Of a DNA stretch of 64,000 bases, positions 19,013 to 27,156 are shown piece after piece. The DNA is from Streptococcus salivarius (GTDB lineage: Bacteria; Bacillota; Bacilli; Lactobacillales; Streptococcaceae): the NCBI RefSeq assembly GCF_002094975.1, contig NZ_CP015283.1, positions 1,721,501 to 1,785,500 on the forward strand. The letters run 5' to 3'. Each line of letters starts with the position of its first letter. Positions within the stretch are counted from its first letter, which is position 1. Both the position numbers and the translations under genes were made by a program. Below the pieces are notes generated by a model. It made no database searches. It worked only from the letters and a program-made list of their open reading frames with translations, and had not been told where the DNA came from.

Positions 19013-19017
19013 ACTAT

Positions 19018-20385
19018 TTATTTTGCTCCATCTTTCATTACTACAACTTTAATCGTTTTCAGTAAGATTTGAATATCTCGCCAGATTGTCCACCCATCCA
19101 TATAAGCAACATCCAGTTTAACAACCTCATCAAAGTCAGTGATTTCACTTCGTCCACTTACTTGCCAAAGACCTGTGATACCAGGTTTAAAACTTAAACG
19201 ACGTTTCTGTTCAGGTGTATATTTTTCATACTCATCAACTGTTGGAGGACGTGTCCCAACCAAGCTCATATCCCCTTTTAATACATTCCAAAATTGTGGA
19301 AGTTCATCTAAGCTAGTTCTCCGAATAAAATGCCCAATTTTTGTAATACGGGGGTCATTGTCTATTTTAAACATCCCCCCCTTCATTTGATTTTTATCCA
19401 TCAATTGCTTTTTAATTTCCTCAGCATCAACACGCATTGAGCGGAATTTATAAAATCTAAAAATACGTCCATTCTGTCCAACACGATTCTGTACAAAGAT
19501 AGCTGGTCCTCCGTCTTTTCGAATAAGAGGGTAAAGAAATAATCCTGCAACCCCACAAATTACAAGGCCAACTAAAGATCCTACAATGTCGAGCAAACGT
19601 TTTGCAAGTACGTCAACATAACTATAGAATTGAGCAGAGAATGTAATAACATTAAAAGGCCCTAGTTGTTGTAATCGTTTTTCACTCTCACTCAAAAACT
19701 CGATCACATTAATATTGATAGATACAGGGATACCCATTAATTCAAACGAAGAGATAAAATCCCATATCTTATACTTCTCACTTGGGAGATTAACAAACAC
19801 CTCATCTACCACTGAATGAGTCGCATATTCAGTAAGATTTTCCTTGGATAAAGTTTTTAAAATAGGATCTGAAAAATTTGGATCATCTAGGACACAAACT
19901 GCTGTGATTTTACCATCCATATTATCTCTCATCCGACTCAAGACAGTATCCAATCTAGCTCTGTCAGTAATTAAAAGAATATTTTTATTAGCTTTACGAC
20001 GCGTATAAATTGAAGATCTAAAAATTTTTAAACACGTATTTGTTATATAGAGAAACAAAGCATTTAGAACAACAAAAAAGAGGAGACCTCGGCGAGATAT
20101 AGAAAAACCACCGTCTGAAAAAAAGGATATAAACGTAGCAATCAATACAAATAACAAACTATATTTAAATGTTGCCACAAATTCTTGTAAATATCCTCTA
20201 TACTTGAGATTATTATGGTAGTTACTTAAATAATATGTCAACATATGAATTACAGCTAATAGTACTATACTACTTTTGCCAATCTCTGAATAAGGAATTT
20301 TACTGACTCCCCATGCAACAAAAGCAACTACTATCAACTGGACCATACCAATCTCAAAACGGCGTATATCTTGTTTTTCTTTCAC
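19018..20385 (-). CDS. epsE: Undecaprenyl-phosphate sugar-1-phosphate transferase (priming enzyme)
   Basis: A 455-residue polyisoprenyl-phosphate hexose-1-phosphate transferase. Four to five hydrophobic helices cover residues 12-130, a CoA-binding-like middle domain covers about 140-250, and one helix (about 270-290) precedes the catalytic C-terminus. That part shows [49 protein letters not shown] and [13 protein letters not shown]. The enzyme starts each repeat unit by moving Glc-1-P or Gal-1-P onto undecaprenyl phosphate; which sugar cannot be told. A TagA-type transferase usually acts on a GlcNAc primer, so HexNAc-1-P is also possible. An 80-bp gap with a stem-loop separates it from epsD. 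Confidence 0.92.
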   Translation of the reverse strand: MKEKQDIRRFEIGMVQLIVVAFVAWGVSKIPYSEIGKSSIVLLAVIHMLTYYLSNYHNNLKYRGYLQEFVATFKYSLLFVLIATFISFFSDGGFSISRRGLLFFVVLNALFLYITNTCLKIFRSSIYTRRKANKNILLITDRARLDTVLSRMRDNMDGKITAVCVLDDPNFSDPILKTLSKENLTEYATHSVVDEVFVNLPSEKYKIWDFISSFELMGIPVSININVIEFLSESEKRLQQLGPFNVITFSAQFYSYVDVLAKRLLDIVGSLVGLVICGVAGLFLYPLIRKDGGPAIFVQNRVGQNGRIFRFYKFRSMRVDAEEIKKQLMDKNQMKGGMFKIDNDPRITKIGHFIRRTSLDELPQFWNVLKGDMSLVGTRPPTVDEYEKYTPEQKRRLSFKPGITGLWQVSGRSEITDFDEVVKLDVAYMDGWTIWRDIQILLKTIKVVVMKDGAK

Positions 20386-20431
20386 CTTAAACTCCTTCTC
20401 TTCCTTTTAATAATTTACTTGGAAGTTATGA

Positions 20432-20459
20432 AAAAGTTGCCTTCCCCCTTTCAACTTTT
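20432..20459 (-). terminator. Possible intra-operon attenuator between epsD and epsE
   Basis: Minus strand AAAAGTTG, a 12-base purine-rich loop, then CAACTTTTTC. It lies in the only large gap inside the eps operon, between the regulatory block epsABCD and the sugar-assembly block. The stem is AU-rich, so it may be partial termination or just spacing. Confidence 0.4.
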
Positions 20460-20465
20460 ACAGTT

Positions 20466-21212
20466 CTATCCTCTCTTTCGACGATGTTTTCTCGACTTGT
20501 TTTCAGTATGTTTATCGCCTCCATACTCTCCATAAGACCCGTATGAGCCATAAGATCCATATGAGCCGTACTTATCAATCGCTAAATCCACCTTATTCAA
20601 AACAACACCAAGAAACTCTGAGCCACTTTGTTGCAATTGTTCTACAGCCTTAGTAACAAAACGACGCTTAATTCTTCCAGCTGCTGTAACCAGTAGACTA
20701 GCATCTGCTTGGTGTGCAATAATAACAGCATCAATCACCAAACCAATTGGTGGTGTGTCAATGATAACGTAATCATATTGAGCACGAACAATCTCTAATA
20801 ATTGTACAAAATTATCATTTTGTAACAGACTTGTTGGATTTGGTGGCACTGGACCTGACGAAAGAACATGAAGTCCGGGAACATCAGTTTCACAAATCAC
20901 TTCGCCTAATGAAGCATTCCCAGATAAGAAGTTAGACAACCCCTTATAAGGTTCATTTGACTTAAATGTTCCTGACAATACAGAATTACGCGTATCCGCA
21001 TCGATAAGAAGTGTCCTAAGACCAACACTAGCAAAGGAAATTGCTAAATTAACAGATGTTGTTGATTTTCCTTCACCAGGTTGAACAGAGCTTACTGCAA
21101 TCACTTTAAAATTTGCACCAGAAAACTGGATATTTGTACGAATAGCGTTATAATACTCTTCCGTCTTTTTAGCAAAGTCTGCTTTTGATTTAACTAACTT
21201 TAATAAAGGCAT
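20466..21212 (-). CDS. epsD: Exopolysaccharide tyrosine-protein kinase (BY-kinase, CpsD-like)
   Basis: A 248-residue cytoplasmic BY-kinase. Walker A is [16 protein letters not shown] (about 42-57), Walker A' is LLIDADTR (about 75), and Walker B is [12 protein letters not shown] (about 148). The C-terminus has four GSY repeats followed by GEYGG, a tyrosine cluster that is autophosphorylated in trans. In Gram-positives the kinase needs the membrane adaptor EpsC, coded just upstream, and is dephosphorylated by EpsB. Cycling of phosphorylation controls polymer length and export. The GSY units are short tandem DNA repeats, so their number could vary between strains. Confidence 0.94.
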   Translation of the reverse strand: MPLLKLVKSKADFAKKTEEYYNAIRTNIQFSGANFKVIAVSSVQPGEGKSTTSVNLAISFASVGLRTLLIDADTRNSVLSGTFKSNEPYKGLSNFLSGNASLGEVICETDVPGLHVLSSGPVPPNPTSLLQNDNFVQLLEIVRAQYDYVIIDTPPIGLVIDAVIIAHQADASLLVTAAGRIKRRFVTKAVEQLQQSGSEFLGVVLNKVDLAIDKYGSYGSYGSYGSYGEYGGDKHTENKSRKHRRKRG

Positions 21213-21221
21213 TTCTTCTCC

Positions 21222-21914
21222 TTAAATTTTATCTGTATCAGGAACAATTCCAAGAAGTGTCATTTCAAGCACGTCTTCAACATCTTCAGGGCGACGAATA
21301 CGATCATCTAAAACTTCACGAACTAACACAGCCACAATTGCTACAAAACCACCCAGAATAGCACCAAGTAACACGTTCCGTTTAATATTTGGTGAAGATG
21401 GTGAAGATGGCAACTTAGCCTCTTCAAGTGTTGTGACATCTTCAACTTTAGTTACAGTTTTAATTTTTTTAGACGCTACCTCACGTACTTTATTAGCAAG
21501 CACTTGAGCATCTTGACCAGTTTTGGCTTTTACTGAGATTGAAATAAGACGAGTATCTGTAGGGATATTAACTGAAACCATTTTAGACAGTTCTGCCTCA
21601 CTCAAATTCAACTTTTCATCTTTAATAACTTCTGATAATACATCATTTGATGTAATAATCTCTTTATAGTCATTTACCAAATAGGTACCAGCTTGCAAAT
21701 CTTGAGCAGAAAGATTCTTATTATCTGTTGCCTGATTAACAACATAGATACGCGTTGTTGATGTATATGTTGGTTGGATAAAGAAATAAGTACCTAAGAA
21801 ACTGAAAGCAGCGAAATAAAAAGCTGTGAAAAGAATCAAAAGCTTCTTCGTCCAAAGTTTATGTAGCAATGCTAGTACGTCGATTTCAACACTTTTAGTG
21901 TTATCTTGATTCAT
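21222..21914 (-). CDS. epsC: Chain-length determinant / kinase activator (CpsC, Wzz-like)
   Basis: A 230-residue membrane protein with helices at about 25-50 (LLILFTAFYFAAFSFLGTYF) and 176-198 (LLGAILGGFVAIVAVLV) flanking an extracytoplasmic domain. The proline-rich ATLEEAKLPSSPSSPNIK before the second helix is the Wzz motif. The short C-terminal tail DDRIRRPEDVEDVLEMTLLG contacts and activates the EpsD kinase. The gene is 9 bp upstream of epsD and follows epsB closely, the usual order in streptococci. Confidence 0.93.
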   Translation of the reverse strand: MNQDNTKSVEIDVLALLHKLWTKKLLILFTAFYFAAFSFLGTYFFIQPTYTSTTRIYVVNQATDNKNLSAQDLQAGTYLVNDYKEIITSNDVLSEVIKDEKLNLSEAELSKMVSVNIPTDTRLISISVKAKTGQDAQVLANKVREVASKKIKTVTKVEDVTTLEEAKLPSSPSSPNIKRNVLLGAILGGFVAIVAVLVREVLDDRIRRPEDVEDVLEMTLLGIVPDTDKI

Positions 21915-21922
21915 AATATCTC

Positions 21923-22654
21923 CTATAAATATTGATTTTCTAGTAATGTTTTGGGATTTTCAATAAAAAGATTCTTAGCACGTTTGGGGCCGTAGTTCTT
22001 TTTAACAATTTCATAAGCATCTTTCATAAATGGTGGTCTCGGCCCAAGATTATGCATGTCGCTAGCAACCATATGAACCAAATTTTTCTCCAAGAAAAAG
22101 CGAACACGTTTCTTTCTTACTTTATCTTTATCTCCAAAGAGCTTTGGTTTTAGAACATGTGAACTATTGACTTGAGTATAGCAGCCCATATTGATGATTT
22201 CTCGAACACGGTCAGCATTTTCTTCGAGGGCATCATAGCGCTCAATATGAGCAACAATTGGTGTCACACCTGCTCGTAAAACATTGCTAAGCCCAGTATG
22301 AATTTCTTTCCAAGATGTGCGAGCACTAAACTCGATTAAAGCAAATTGAGTGTTGTGCATGCGTGGAATGAGCTTCTTTTCAAGCTTCTCCACAATGTCG
22401 GAGGTGTAATAAAGTTCACCACCATAAAAAATAGTTAAGTCTGGATAAAGTGCTTCAGCTTCTTCTTTTACTTTTTTAAAGTTTGCAAAGATTTTATCCT
22501 CTGGTGTTTCAAACATTCCCTTACGACGATGAGATGTTGAAACAATCGTACGCACTCCTTGCGCAAAGCTTTCGCCAATGAGGTCAAGACTTTCTTCTAA
22601 AGTTTTAGGACCATCATCAACATCAAAAACAATATGTGAGTGAACGTCAATCAC
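21923..22654 (-). CDS. epsB: Manganese-dependent tyrosine-protein phosphatase (CpsB/Wzh, PHP family)
   Basis: A 243-residue PHP-domain phosphatase. Metal-binding motifs are DVHSHIVFDVDDGP (residues 3-16), TSHRRKGMF (about 41), VAHIERYD (about 136), and ASDMHNLGPRPP (about 196). CpsB-type enzymes remove phosphate from the C-terminal tyrosines of the EpsD kinase. The gene directly abuts epsA (22655), so both are translated from the same transcript. Length and motif order are as in the family. Confidence 0.94.
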   Translation of the reverse strand: MIDVHSHIVFDVDDGPKTLEESLDLIGESFAQGVRTIVSTSHRRKGMFETPEDKIFANFKKVKEEAEALYPDLTIFYGGELYYTSDIVEKLEKKLIPRMHNTQFALIEFSARTSWKEIHTGLSNVLRAGVTPIVAHIERYDALEENADRVREIINMGCYTQVNSSHVLKPKLFGDKDKVRKKRVRFFLEKNLVHMVASDMHNLGPRPPFMKDAYEIVKKNYGPKRAKNLFIENPKTLLENQYL

Positions 22655-24115
22655 TTATTTTTCCTCCATCAATTTTTTGATAGCTTGAGAGGCGCTTTCT
22701 ACACTAGAATCATCCAGTTTCATCATGTAGAGACTAGAATTTGGCATAGCATAAGAGGTCAATTGTCCAGTTGAACCTGTACCTGTTACTGCTTGAGAAG
22801 CCACCGTAAATTTAGAACCTGAATCAAGTTGTGTATTGGCCAAAGCATTAATGGTATCTAAAGACATATTCGTTTGAACAGAGTCTTGAAGATTGTTAAC
22901 AATTGAAGTAAAGTTTGATACTGATTTTAGTGAAGCTAACTTGTTTACAATCGCAGAAATCACTTTCTCTTGGTTCTTACCACGGTCATTGTCTCCTCCA
23001 TCCAAACTATAACGCTCACGAACAAAGCCAAGGGCTTGTTCAGAATTCATTTGGATATCTCCAACTGGGAAATCAAACTTCCCGTGAAGACTCGTGAAGG
23101 CTTGATCATTATGAACTGTCACACCACCAAGTTGGTCAATCAACTTAAGGAAAGATGTGAAGTTAATACGTGCATAGTAATCAATCTTAATGCCATAAAG
23201 ATTTTCCAGAGTTTTTTCAGATGTTTCAACGCCATAAATACCTGCGTGGGTTAATTTATCATACTGGTCTGCCCCTCCATCAGGAATCTTAACGTATGCA
23301 TCACGTGGAGTAGTCGTCAAGAGAATCTTATGTGTGTTCATGTTAACGGTCATAATGATATTGACATCTGAACGTGACACTGTTGAAATTGAACCGTAGG
23401 TATCAATACCACTAATATAAATATTGAAGACTTTTGAATCTACTTGTTTTGCAGAGTTGTTATTCTTCTTTTTAATTTTATAAGTATAGATTGTTTTTAG
23501 ATTTGAAGAATAGTTACTATCGACAGACTCTAGTAGGCTAGCATAAGAGCCACTCAAGACCATAGCTTTAGATTTGCCAGACTTAAGATTGTCATATGCT
23601 TCTTGATATGAAGCAACATCATCAACTTTAACATCAACCTTTTTGTCTTTCTTTAGAGCAGACATCAAGGTGTCGACATTGTTCTTATCAACCTTAGTAG
23701 GTGCCTGTACGGTAGTAAGCTGATTCACATCTTTGATGTCACTATCCTTAGGAACAACAATGCTCATTTCAACTTCTGAAAATGCTGCCGTTTGATTCAT
23801 ACGGTTAGTGATATCAATCATTTGTTTAAAACCAAAGACACCGACCAAAGAAATAAGTGAAAAAACTACTAAAATAATAGTAGTTACTAGCGTTGATTTT
23901 TTAGCTTTCTGAAGGAAGATGCTAATGGCAAGAACTACCAATAAACCAATAGTGATAATAATGTTCAAAAACCTAAATGATAGGAAATTATAATTGAACA
24001 TAATGAATAACAAAAATGCTACTAAAACAGTATACAGAATAGTCAACCCGATGTTAACCATTCCCCACATTTTTTTACCCGTTCGTTTCTGCTTACGATT
24101 CGTACGCGAACTCAT
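22655..24115 (-). CDS. epsA: LytR-CpsA-Psr family protein
   Basis: A 486-residue membrane protein and first gene of the eps operon. A basic N-terminus (SSRTNRKQKRTGKKMWG) is followed by three helices (about 18-100), then an accessory domain (about 110-215), and the LCP domain with NIYISGIDTYGS, DVNIIMTVNMNTHKILLTTT, PRDAYVKIPDGG and HAGIYGVETSEKTLENLYG. The arginines of the NDRGKNQEK region fit pyrophosphate binding. LCP proteins move undecaprenyl-linked polymers to peptidoglycan; CpsA-type members have also been described as transcription factors. Promoter elements lie 44 bp upstream. Confidence 0.93.
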   Translation of the reverse strand: MSSRTNRKQKRTGKKMWGMVNIGLTILYTVLVAFLLFIMFNYNFLSFRFLNIIITIGLLVVLAISIFLQKAKKSTLVTTIILVVFSLISLVGVFGFKQMIDITNRMNQTAAFSEVEMSIVVPKDSDIKDVNQLTTVQAPTKVDKNNVDTLMSALKKDKKVDVKVDDVASYQEAYDNLKSGKSKAMVLSGSYASLLESVDSNYSSNLKTIYTYKIKKKNNNSAKQVDSKVFNIYISGIDTYGSISTVSRSDVNIIMTVNMNTHKILLTTTPRDAYVKIPDGGADQYDKLTHAGIYGVETSEKTLENLYGIKIDYYARINFTSFLKLIDQLGGVTVHNDQAFTSLHGKFDFPVGDIQMNSEQALGFVRERYSLDGGDNDRGKNQEKVISAIVNKLASLKSVSNFTSIVNNLQDSVQTNMSLDTINALANTQLDSGSKFTVASQAVTGTGSTGQLTSYAMPNSSLYMMKLDDSSVESASQAIKKLMEEK

Positions 24116-24158
24116 ATAAAATGCTCCTAAATATTAAAATTAGATATTTCCCACAGTA

Positions 24159-24187
24159 ATTATAACATTACTATAACTTTATTTCAA
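24159..24187 (-). promoter_or_regulatory. Promoter of the eps operon
   Basis: On the minus strand TTGAAA (24182-24187), 17 bases, then TATAAT (24159-24164), with TG one base before the -10 hexamer (extended -10). The IS110 left end begins about 150 bp upstream, so the core promoter is intact. Confidence 0.8.
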
Positions 24188-24367
24188 TTGTCATTCTTTT
24201 TAAAAAAGAAGAAACCGTATTCAATGAGGGTATTGAGCTTTTATTATCTACCTTTTTTTGTTATTTTATAAGCTTTTTTTCACATTTTTAAAATTTAATT
24301 TTGAATTGTCAGTTAATTGTTATAATTTTTCCATCAAAAACTCTAAGCAGGCTTAGCCTGCTAACTC

Positions 24368-24396
24368 ATGACAGAAAAGAAAGTTCGGCTTATAAT
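24368..24396 (+). promoter_or_regulatory. Promoter inside the IS110 left end
   Basis: ATGACA (24368-24373), 17-base spacer, TATAAT (24391-24396). The decayed inverted copy keeps ATGATA, a 17-base spacer and TATAAT at the same place. Transcription would begin near 24403, about 160 bases before the recombinase start. Confidence 0.6.
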
Positions 24397-24402
24397 GAAG
24401 GT

Positions 24403-24560
24403 GAACAATACCAATCCGTTGTCTTTAATAGGGCTTTGCCTAGCCTGTATCAAAAACTGGATGAACAAGAGTCATGAGATAACTCGAATATGCCTTGAGC
24501 ATGAAAATAAAATTACTAATAGCCTCTTGTTCTATTGTTCAATAGTTAACAGGAGGTTTT
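24403..24560 (+). ncRNA. Candidate IS110 bridge RNA (seekRNA)
   Basis: In the IS110 group a structured RNA from the left non-coding end guides the recombinase by pairing with target and donor DNA. This stretch has the expected position, length (about 155 nt) and its own promoter. GAACAAGAG (24463-24471) pairs perfectly with CTCTTGTTC (24524-24532), closing a 52-base loop. The decayed copy keeps the stem as GGACAAG/CTTGTTC with one G-U pair while its loop sequence differs, as expected for guide loops. A 14-base palindrome CTATTGTTCAATAG (24532-24545) is identical in both copies. I did not identify the guide segments. It could instead simply be a leader. Confidence 0.5.
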
Positions 24561-24564
24561 TGTA

Positions 24565-25732
24565 ATGGAAGTTATGATTGAAACTTGTTGTGGAATTGAT
24601 GTCCACCAAAAGTCTATCGTTTGTTGTATTCTAGATGGTCCACTAGAAAGCAATAAACCTAAAAAGATTCAGAAAAAATTTGGTACAACAACTATAGCTC
24701 TCCAAAACGCCTTAGATTGGTTATTGGAAAATCACGTCACACATGTCTTTTTTGAAAGCACTGGCCAATATTGGGTACCACTCTTTAATATATTCTCAGA
24801 CTCAGAACTCAATTTGATATTAGCTAACCCCCAACATATTAAGAATGTGCCTGGTCGAAAAACAGACATGAAAGATGCCGAATGGATTGCACAGCTCGGA
24901 CGTTGTGGACTTATTGAGCCATCTTACATTCCAAGCCCTGAAGTGATGCAGTTACGTTTACTCACTCGTAGGTTACGTTCTTACAAACAACGTCAAACTC
25001 AAATAAAGAATGAGATTCATAACCTCTTACAACGTGCTAATATCAAACTAACCAGCTATCTTTCTGATATCTTCTCTAAGACAGGACAGTCTCTTTTAAC
25101 GCTCTTTATCAATGGGGAACTCATTGATTATGACAATGTGACAGCTTGTATTCACAAGCATGTCAAAGCAAGTCCCGAAGAATTAATGGAGGCCATGAAT
25201 GGGAAGTTGTCACTGGAGGATCGATTTCTCTTGGACCAAAGCCTAGAAGAATATCAATTGTATCAAAAACTCATGAACAATTTAAGGAGTGAAATAATAG
25301 CTTATATCGAAAAGGAGTTTCCCTGAAGAAAATAGATTACTTCAAATGATTCCTGGTGTGAGTGAAACTTGTGCAGCCACTATTTTAGCTGAGATTGGAC
25401 CAGATGTGAAGGCTTTTCAATCAGACGCACACTTAGCTTCTTGGGCTGGGCTCTGCCCAGGATCTTATGAAAGTGCTGGCATTAAAAAATCCTCACATAT
25501 CACGCAAGGAAATCGATATATCAAGCAGGCTTTGACCATGTCGGGATTGATTGCGGCTCACTCTAAAGACAATGCGTTTTCATCTTTTTATAGCAAAATT
25601 TCCCAAAGAGGAAGTAAGATGAAAGCCGTCATTGCTTGCGCACATAAGCTACTTCGTATCATTTACAAAATTCTCGCAACACACCAAGAATACGACAAAG
25701 AAAAAGTGCTAGGACTGAGGCAACAGTTCTAA
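24565..25732 (+). CDS. IS110-family recombinase (transposase), two frames joined by a probable +1 frameshift
   Basis: The first frame (24565-25326, 253 residues) holds the RuvC-like DEDD catalytic domain: Asp 12 in CGIDVHQKS, Glu 64 in FFESTGQYW, and Asp 101/Asp 104 in KTDMKDAEW. The second frame (to 25732) holds the Tnp_20 domain, with MIPGVSETCAATILAEIG, the segment LASWAGLCPGSYESAG with candidate catalytic serines, and TQGNRYIKQAL. The first frame ends AAGGAG-TTT-CCC-TGA (25312-25326). A +1 slip at CCC to CCT continues as PEENRLLQMIPGV and gives one protein of about 388 residues, close to the family norm. AGGAGG lies eight bases before the ATG. No other disabling lesion is seen. A simple one-base deletion is the alternative. 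Confidence 0.85.
25312..25326 (+). promoter_or_regulatory. RF2-like +1 recoding site in the IS110 recombinase
   Basis: AAGGAG (25312-25317), TTT spacer, CCC slippery codon (25321-25323), TGA (25324-25326). The layout equals that of the prfB site in this window (GGGAGG, TCT, CTT, TGA), including the three-base gap between internal Shine-Dalgarno and slippery codon. The base after TGA is A rather than the C of prfB. Confidence 0.65.
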
Positions 25733-25763
25733 CACCAAAAATTTAAAAAATCTCAATTACAGT

Positions 25764-25795
25764 ATAGCACAAGAAGAGTTTTTTGCGCTATTTTT
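25764..25795 (+). terminator. Stem-loop and T-run after the IS110 recombinase
   Basis: ATAGC-A-CAA pairs with TTG-C-GCTAT across a 10-base loop with one A/C mismatch, followed by five T. It lies 32 bp past the recombinase stop, within the likely right end. Confidence 0.5.
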
Positions 25796-25869
25796 AATGT
25801 TTTTTTCAAATAAAAGCTCGCGAAACTTGACTTTCTAAAATCCAAGATAAGGCCCCTTTTTTTATAACT

Positions 25870-25993
25870 AGGGTCATCATTTCAAACTTTTTCGAGGTTT
25901 GTTCGTATATATCTGAACATCTATAATACAACGAATAATAGATTATCGGTGAATATCAATAACACAATATTTTTCAATCATAACTTCTCCCAT
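25870..25993 (-). pseudogene. IS110 recombinase N-terminal fragment
   Basis: The ATG at 25993 opens MGEVMIEKYCVIDIH, matching MEVMIETCCGIDVH of the intact recombinase. A TAA follows where the intact copy has QKS, and the degraded match continues as SIIRCIID and NKPRKS before fading. The rest of the gene is missing. The catalytic Asp of the first motif is still present. Confidence 0.7.
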
Positions 25994-26190
25994 AATAAAA
26001 AACCTCCCACTACTATTGAACAATAGAACAAGAGGTTGATTGTAAGATATTTTCTGACTAAATTTCTTGTCCATCCATTTTTTGTACAAGCTAGCAAAGT
26101 CCTCCCTACTATGGGCCAAAAATTTATATTGTTCACCTTAATTATAAGAAGGACAAGCTTCTCTATCATGAGTTAGCTGACTGAATAAGC
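25870..26190 (-). mobile_element. Decayed inverted IS110 copy (left end plus start of recombinase)
   Basis: Read on the minus strand this matches 24362 onward of the intact element: CTAACTCATGA, the TATAAT promoter, GTGAACAATA, the conserved CTCTTGTTCTATTGTTCAAT segment, a GGGAGG ribosome site and the recombinase start. Similarity fades after about 40 codons. The two copies face each other. 25800-25870 between them shows nothing I recognise. Confidence 0.75.
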
Positions 26191-26530
26191 ATAGGATTCT
26201 ATACCTAGTCAACAATTAGCTTTTTATACCATGGTCTTAACTACTTTAGTTTTTCAATTGGCTCAAACATCTATACTGTAACTCGTTTAGATTTTCTTAT
26301 CATTGCAGTATAAGCTTCAATGCATAACTGTATAGTATTCGTTTTACACCTTCAGAACAACATAAACTGAAAATTGTATAATAAGATAAATATTAGAAAA
26401 CAATATTTGTCCTTATTCTGATTAACTAAAAGCCTTAAAGTTTCTATCCAATTTTGAACACGTTTAGGATATTCAGTTTGATGACAGAATAAAGCTTACT
26501 TGGCACTCCCTGAATCAATGACTAAAAAAA
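26191..26530. other. Intergenic region without a recognised gene
   Basis: About 340 bp of AT-rich DNA between the decayed IS copy and the uracil-DNA glycosylase gene. I see no open frame with a ribosome site, no strong terminator and no repeat. It may be old mobile-element debris or former target DNA. Confidence 0.5.
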
Positions 26531-27115
26531 TCATTTAATCAAAATATCTTTAACTAAATTCTTCAAATCTGGAACTACTTCTTCCATAAACCATGGATTT
26601 TTGGCTTGCCATATATTATTCCGAGGAGAGGGATGAACGAGAGGAAAAAACTCTGGAAGGTAATCTTTATAATGCTTAACTGTATCCGTTAATTTTGCCG
26701 ACGATTTTTGATGCAAATAGTAACGCTGTGCATAGTTACCTACTAAAATCGTCAATTGAATATCAGGAGCTAAAGCAAGAACTTTCTCATGCCACTTGTC
26801 TGCAAATCCTTTGCGAGGAGGTAAATCACCTGATTTCCCATGACCTGGGAAATAAAAATCCATTGGCACAATAGCAAACATGCCAGATTCATAAAATTCT
26901 TCGCGTGAAACACCCATCCAATCCCTGAGATTATCACCGCTAGGATCATTCCAGTAAAGGCCGGACTCTTGGGCACGAATACCAGGAGCTTGTCCTACGA
27001 TATTAATTCGTGCCGTTTTTGGAATGGTGAACAAGGGTTTTATACCTTGTTCCGTAAAAACTTTATTTTGTTCATCGGACATGATTGCTTGTGTTAATTC
27101 TTCAAGTGTTTCCAT
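26531..27115 (-). CDS. Uracil-DNA glycosylase family protein
   Basis: A 194-residue UDG-superfamily protein. The N-terminal catalytic-site segment is INIVGQAPGIRAQESGLYWN followed by DPSGDNLRDW (about 32-60), and the C-terminal motif is LVHPSPRNNIWQAKNPWF (about 155-172). The glycine-rich GQAPG with Gln replaces the classical GQDPYH of family 1. The HPSPRN loop is family-typical for DNA-minor-groove insertion. No Fe-S cysteine set is seen, so it is not a family 4 enzyme. The likely job is uracil or damaged-base removal, but some homologues have no proven activity. AGGAGGAAAAT precedes the start, 40 bp after the pepV stop. Confidence 0.85.
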   Translation of the reverse strand: METLEELTQAIMSDEQNKVFTEQGIKPLFTIPKTARINIVGQAPGIRAQESGLYWNDPSGDNLRDWMGVSREEFYESGMFAIVPMDFYFPGHGKSGDLPPRKGFADKWHEKVLALAPDIQLTILVGNYAQRYYLHQKSSAKLTDTVKHYKDYLPEFFPLVHPSPRNNIWQAKNPWFMEEVVPDLKNLVKDILIK

Positions 27116-27127
27116 ATTTTCCTCCTC

Positions 27128-27156
27128 AAAAAAGAGACAAAACTGTCTCTCTTTTT
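27128..27156 (-). terminator. Terminator after pepV
   Basis: Minus strand AGAGAGACA-GTTT-TGTCTCT followed by six T. The sequence is near-symmetrical with T-runs on both sides. It separates pepV from the uracil-DNA glycosylase gene. Confidence 0.8.

Larger units (their letters stand above)
24340..25800 (+). mobile_element. IS110-family insertion sequence (ends approximate)
   Basis: The element has a DEDD/Tnp_20 recombinase in two frames (24565-25732), a left non-coding region of about 220 bp and a short right end with a stem-loop. The left limit is placed near 24340 because similarity to the decayed inverted copy at 25870-26190 begins shortly after. A perfect GCAGGC/GCCTGC hairpin is at 24347-24361. 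IS110 elements have no classical terminal inverted repeats, so exact ends and core dinucleotide cannot be fixed without an empty site. It lies between the eps promoter and the uracil-DNA glycosylase gene. Confidence 0.75.

Noticed and set aside
24190..24345. AT-rich region upstream of eps considered as an origin or phage attachment site
   Set aside because: No DnaA boxes, tRNA gene or paired att-like repeats were seen; the IS110 element explains the disturbance.
24368..24565. 65-codon open frame in the IS110 left end, with an alike 63-codon frame in the decayed copy
   Set aside because: Both frames begin inside the -35 element, have no ribosome site, and share mainly segments that also form the stem and palindrome. 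The stop overlaps the recombinase ATG, so a leader peptide is not excluded, but an RNA reading explains more.
25324..25732. Second recombinase frame as an independent gene starting at ATG 25346
   Set aside because: There is no ribosome site before that ATG, and the frame is open further upstream across the junction, so it is the 3' part of one gene.
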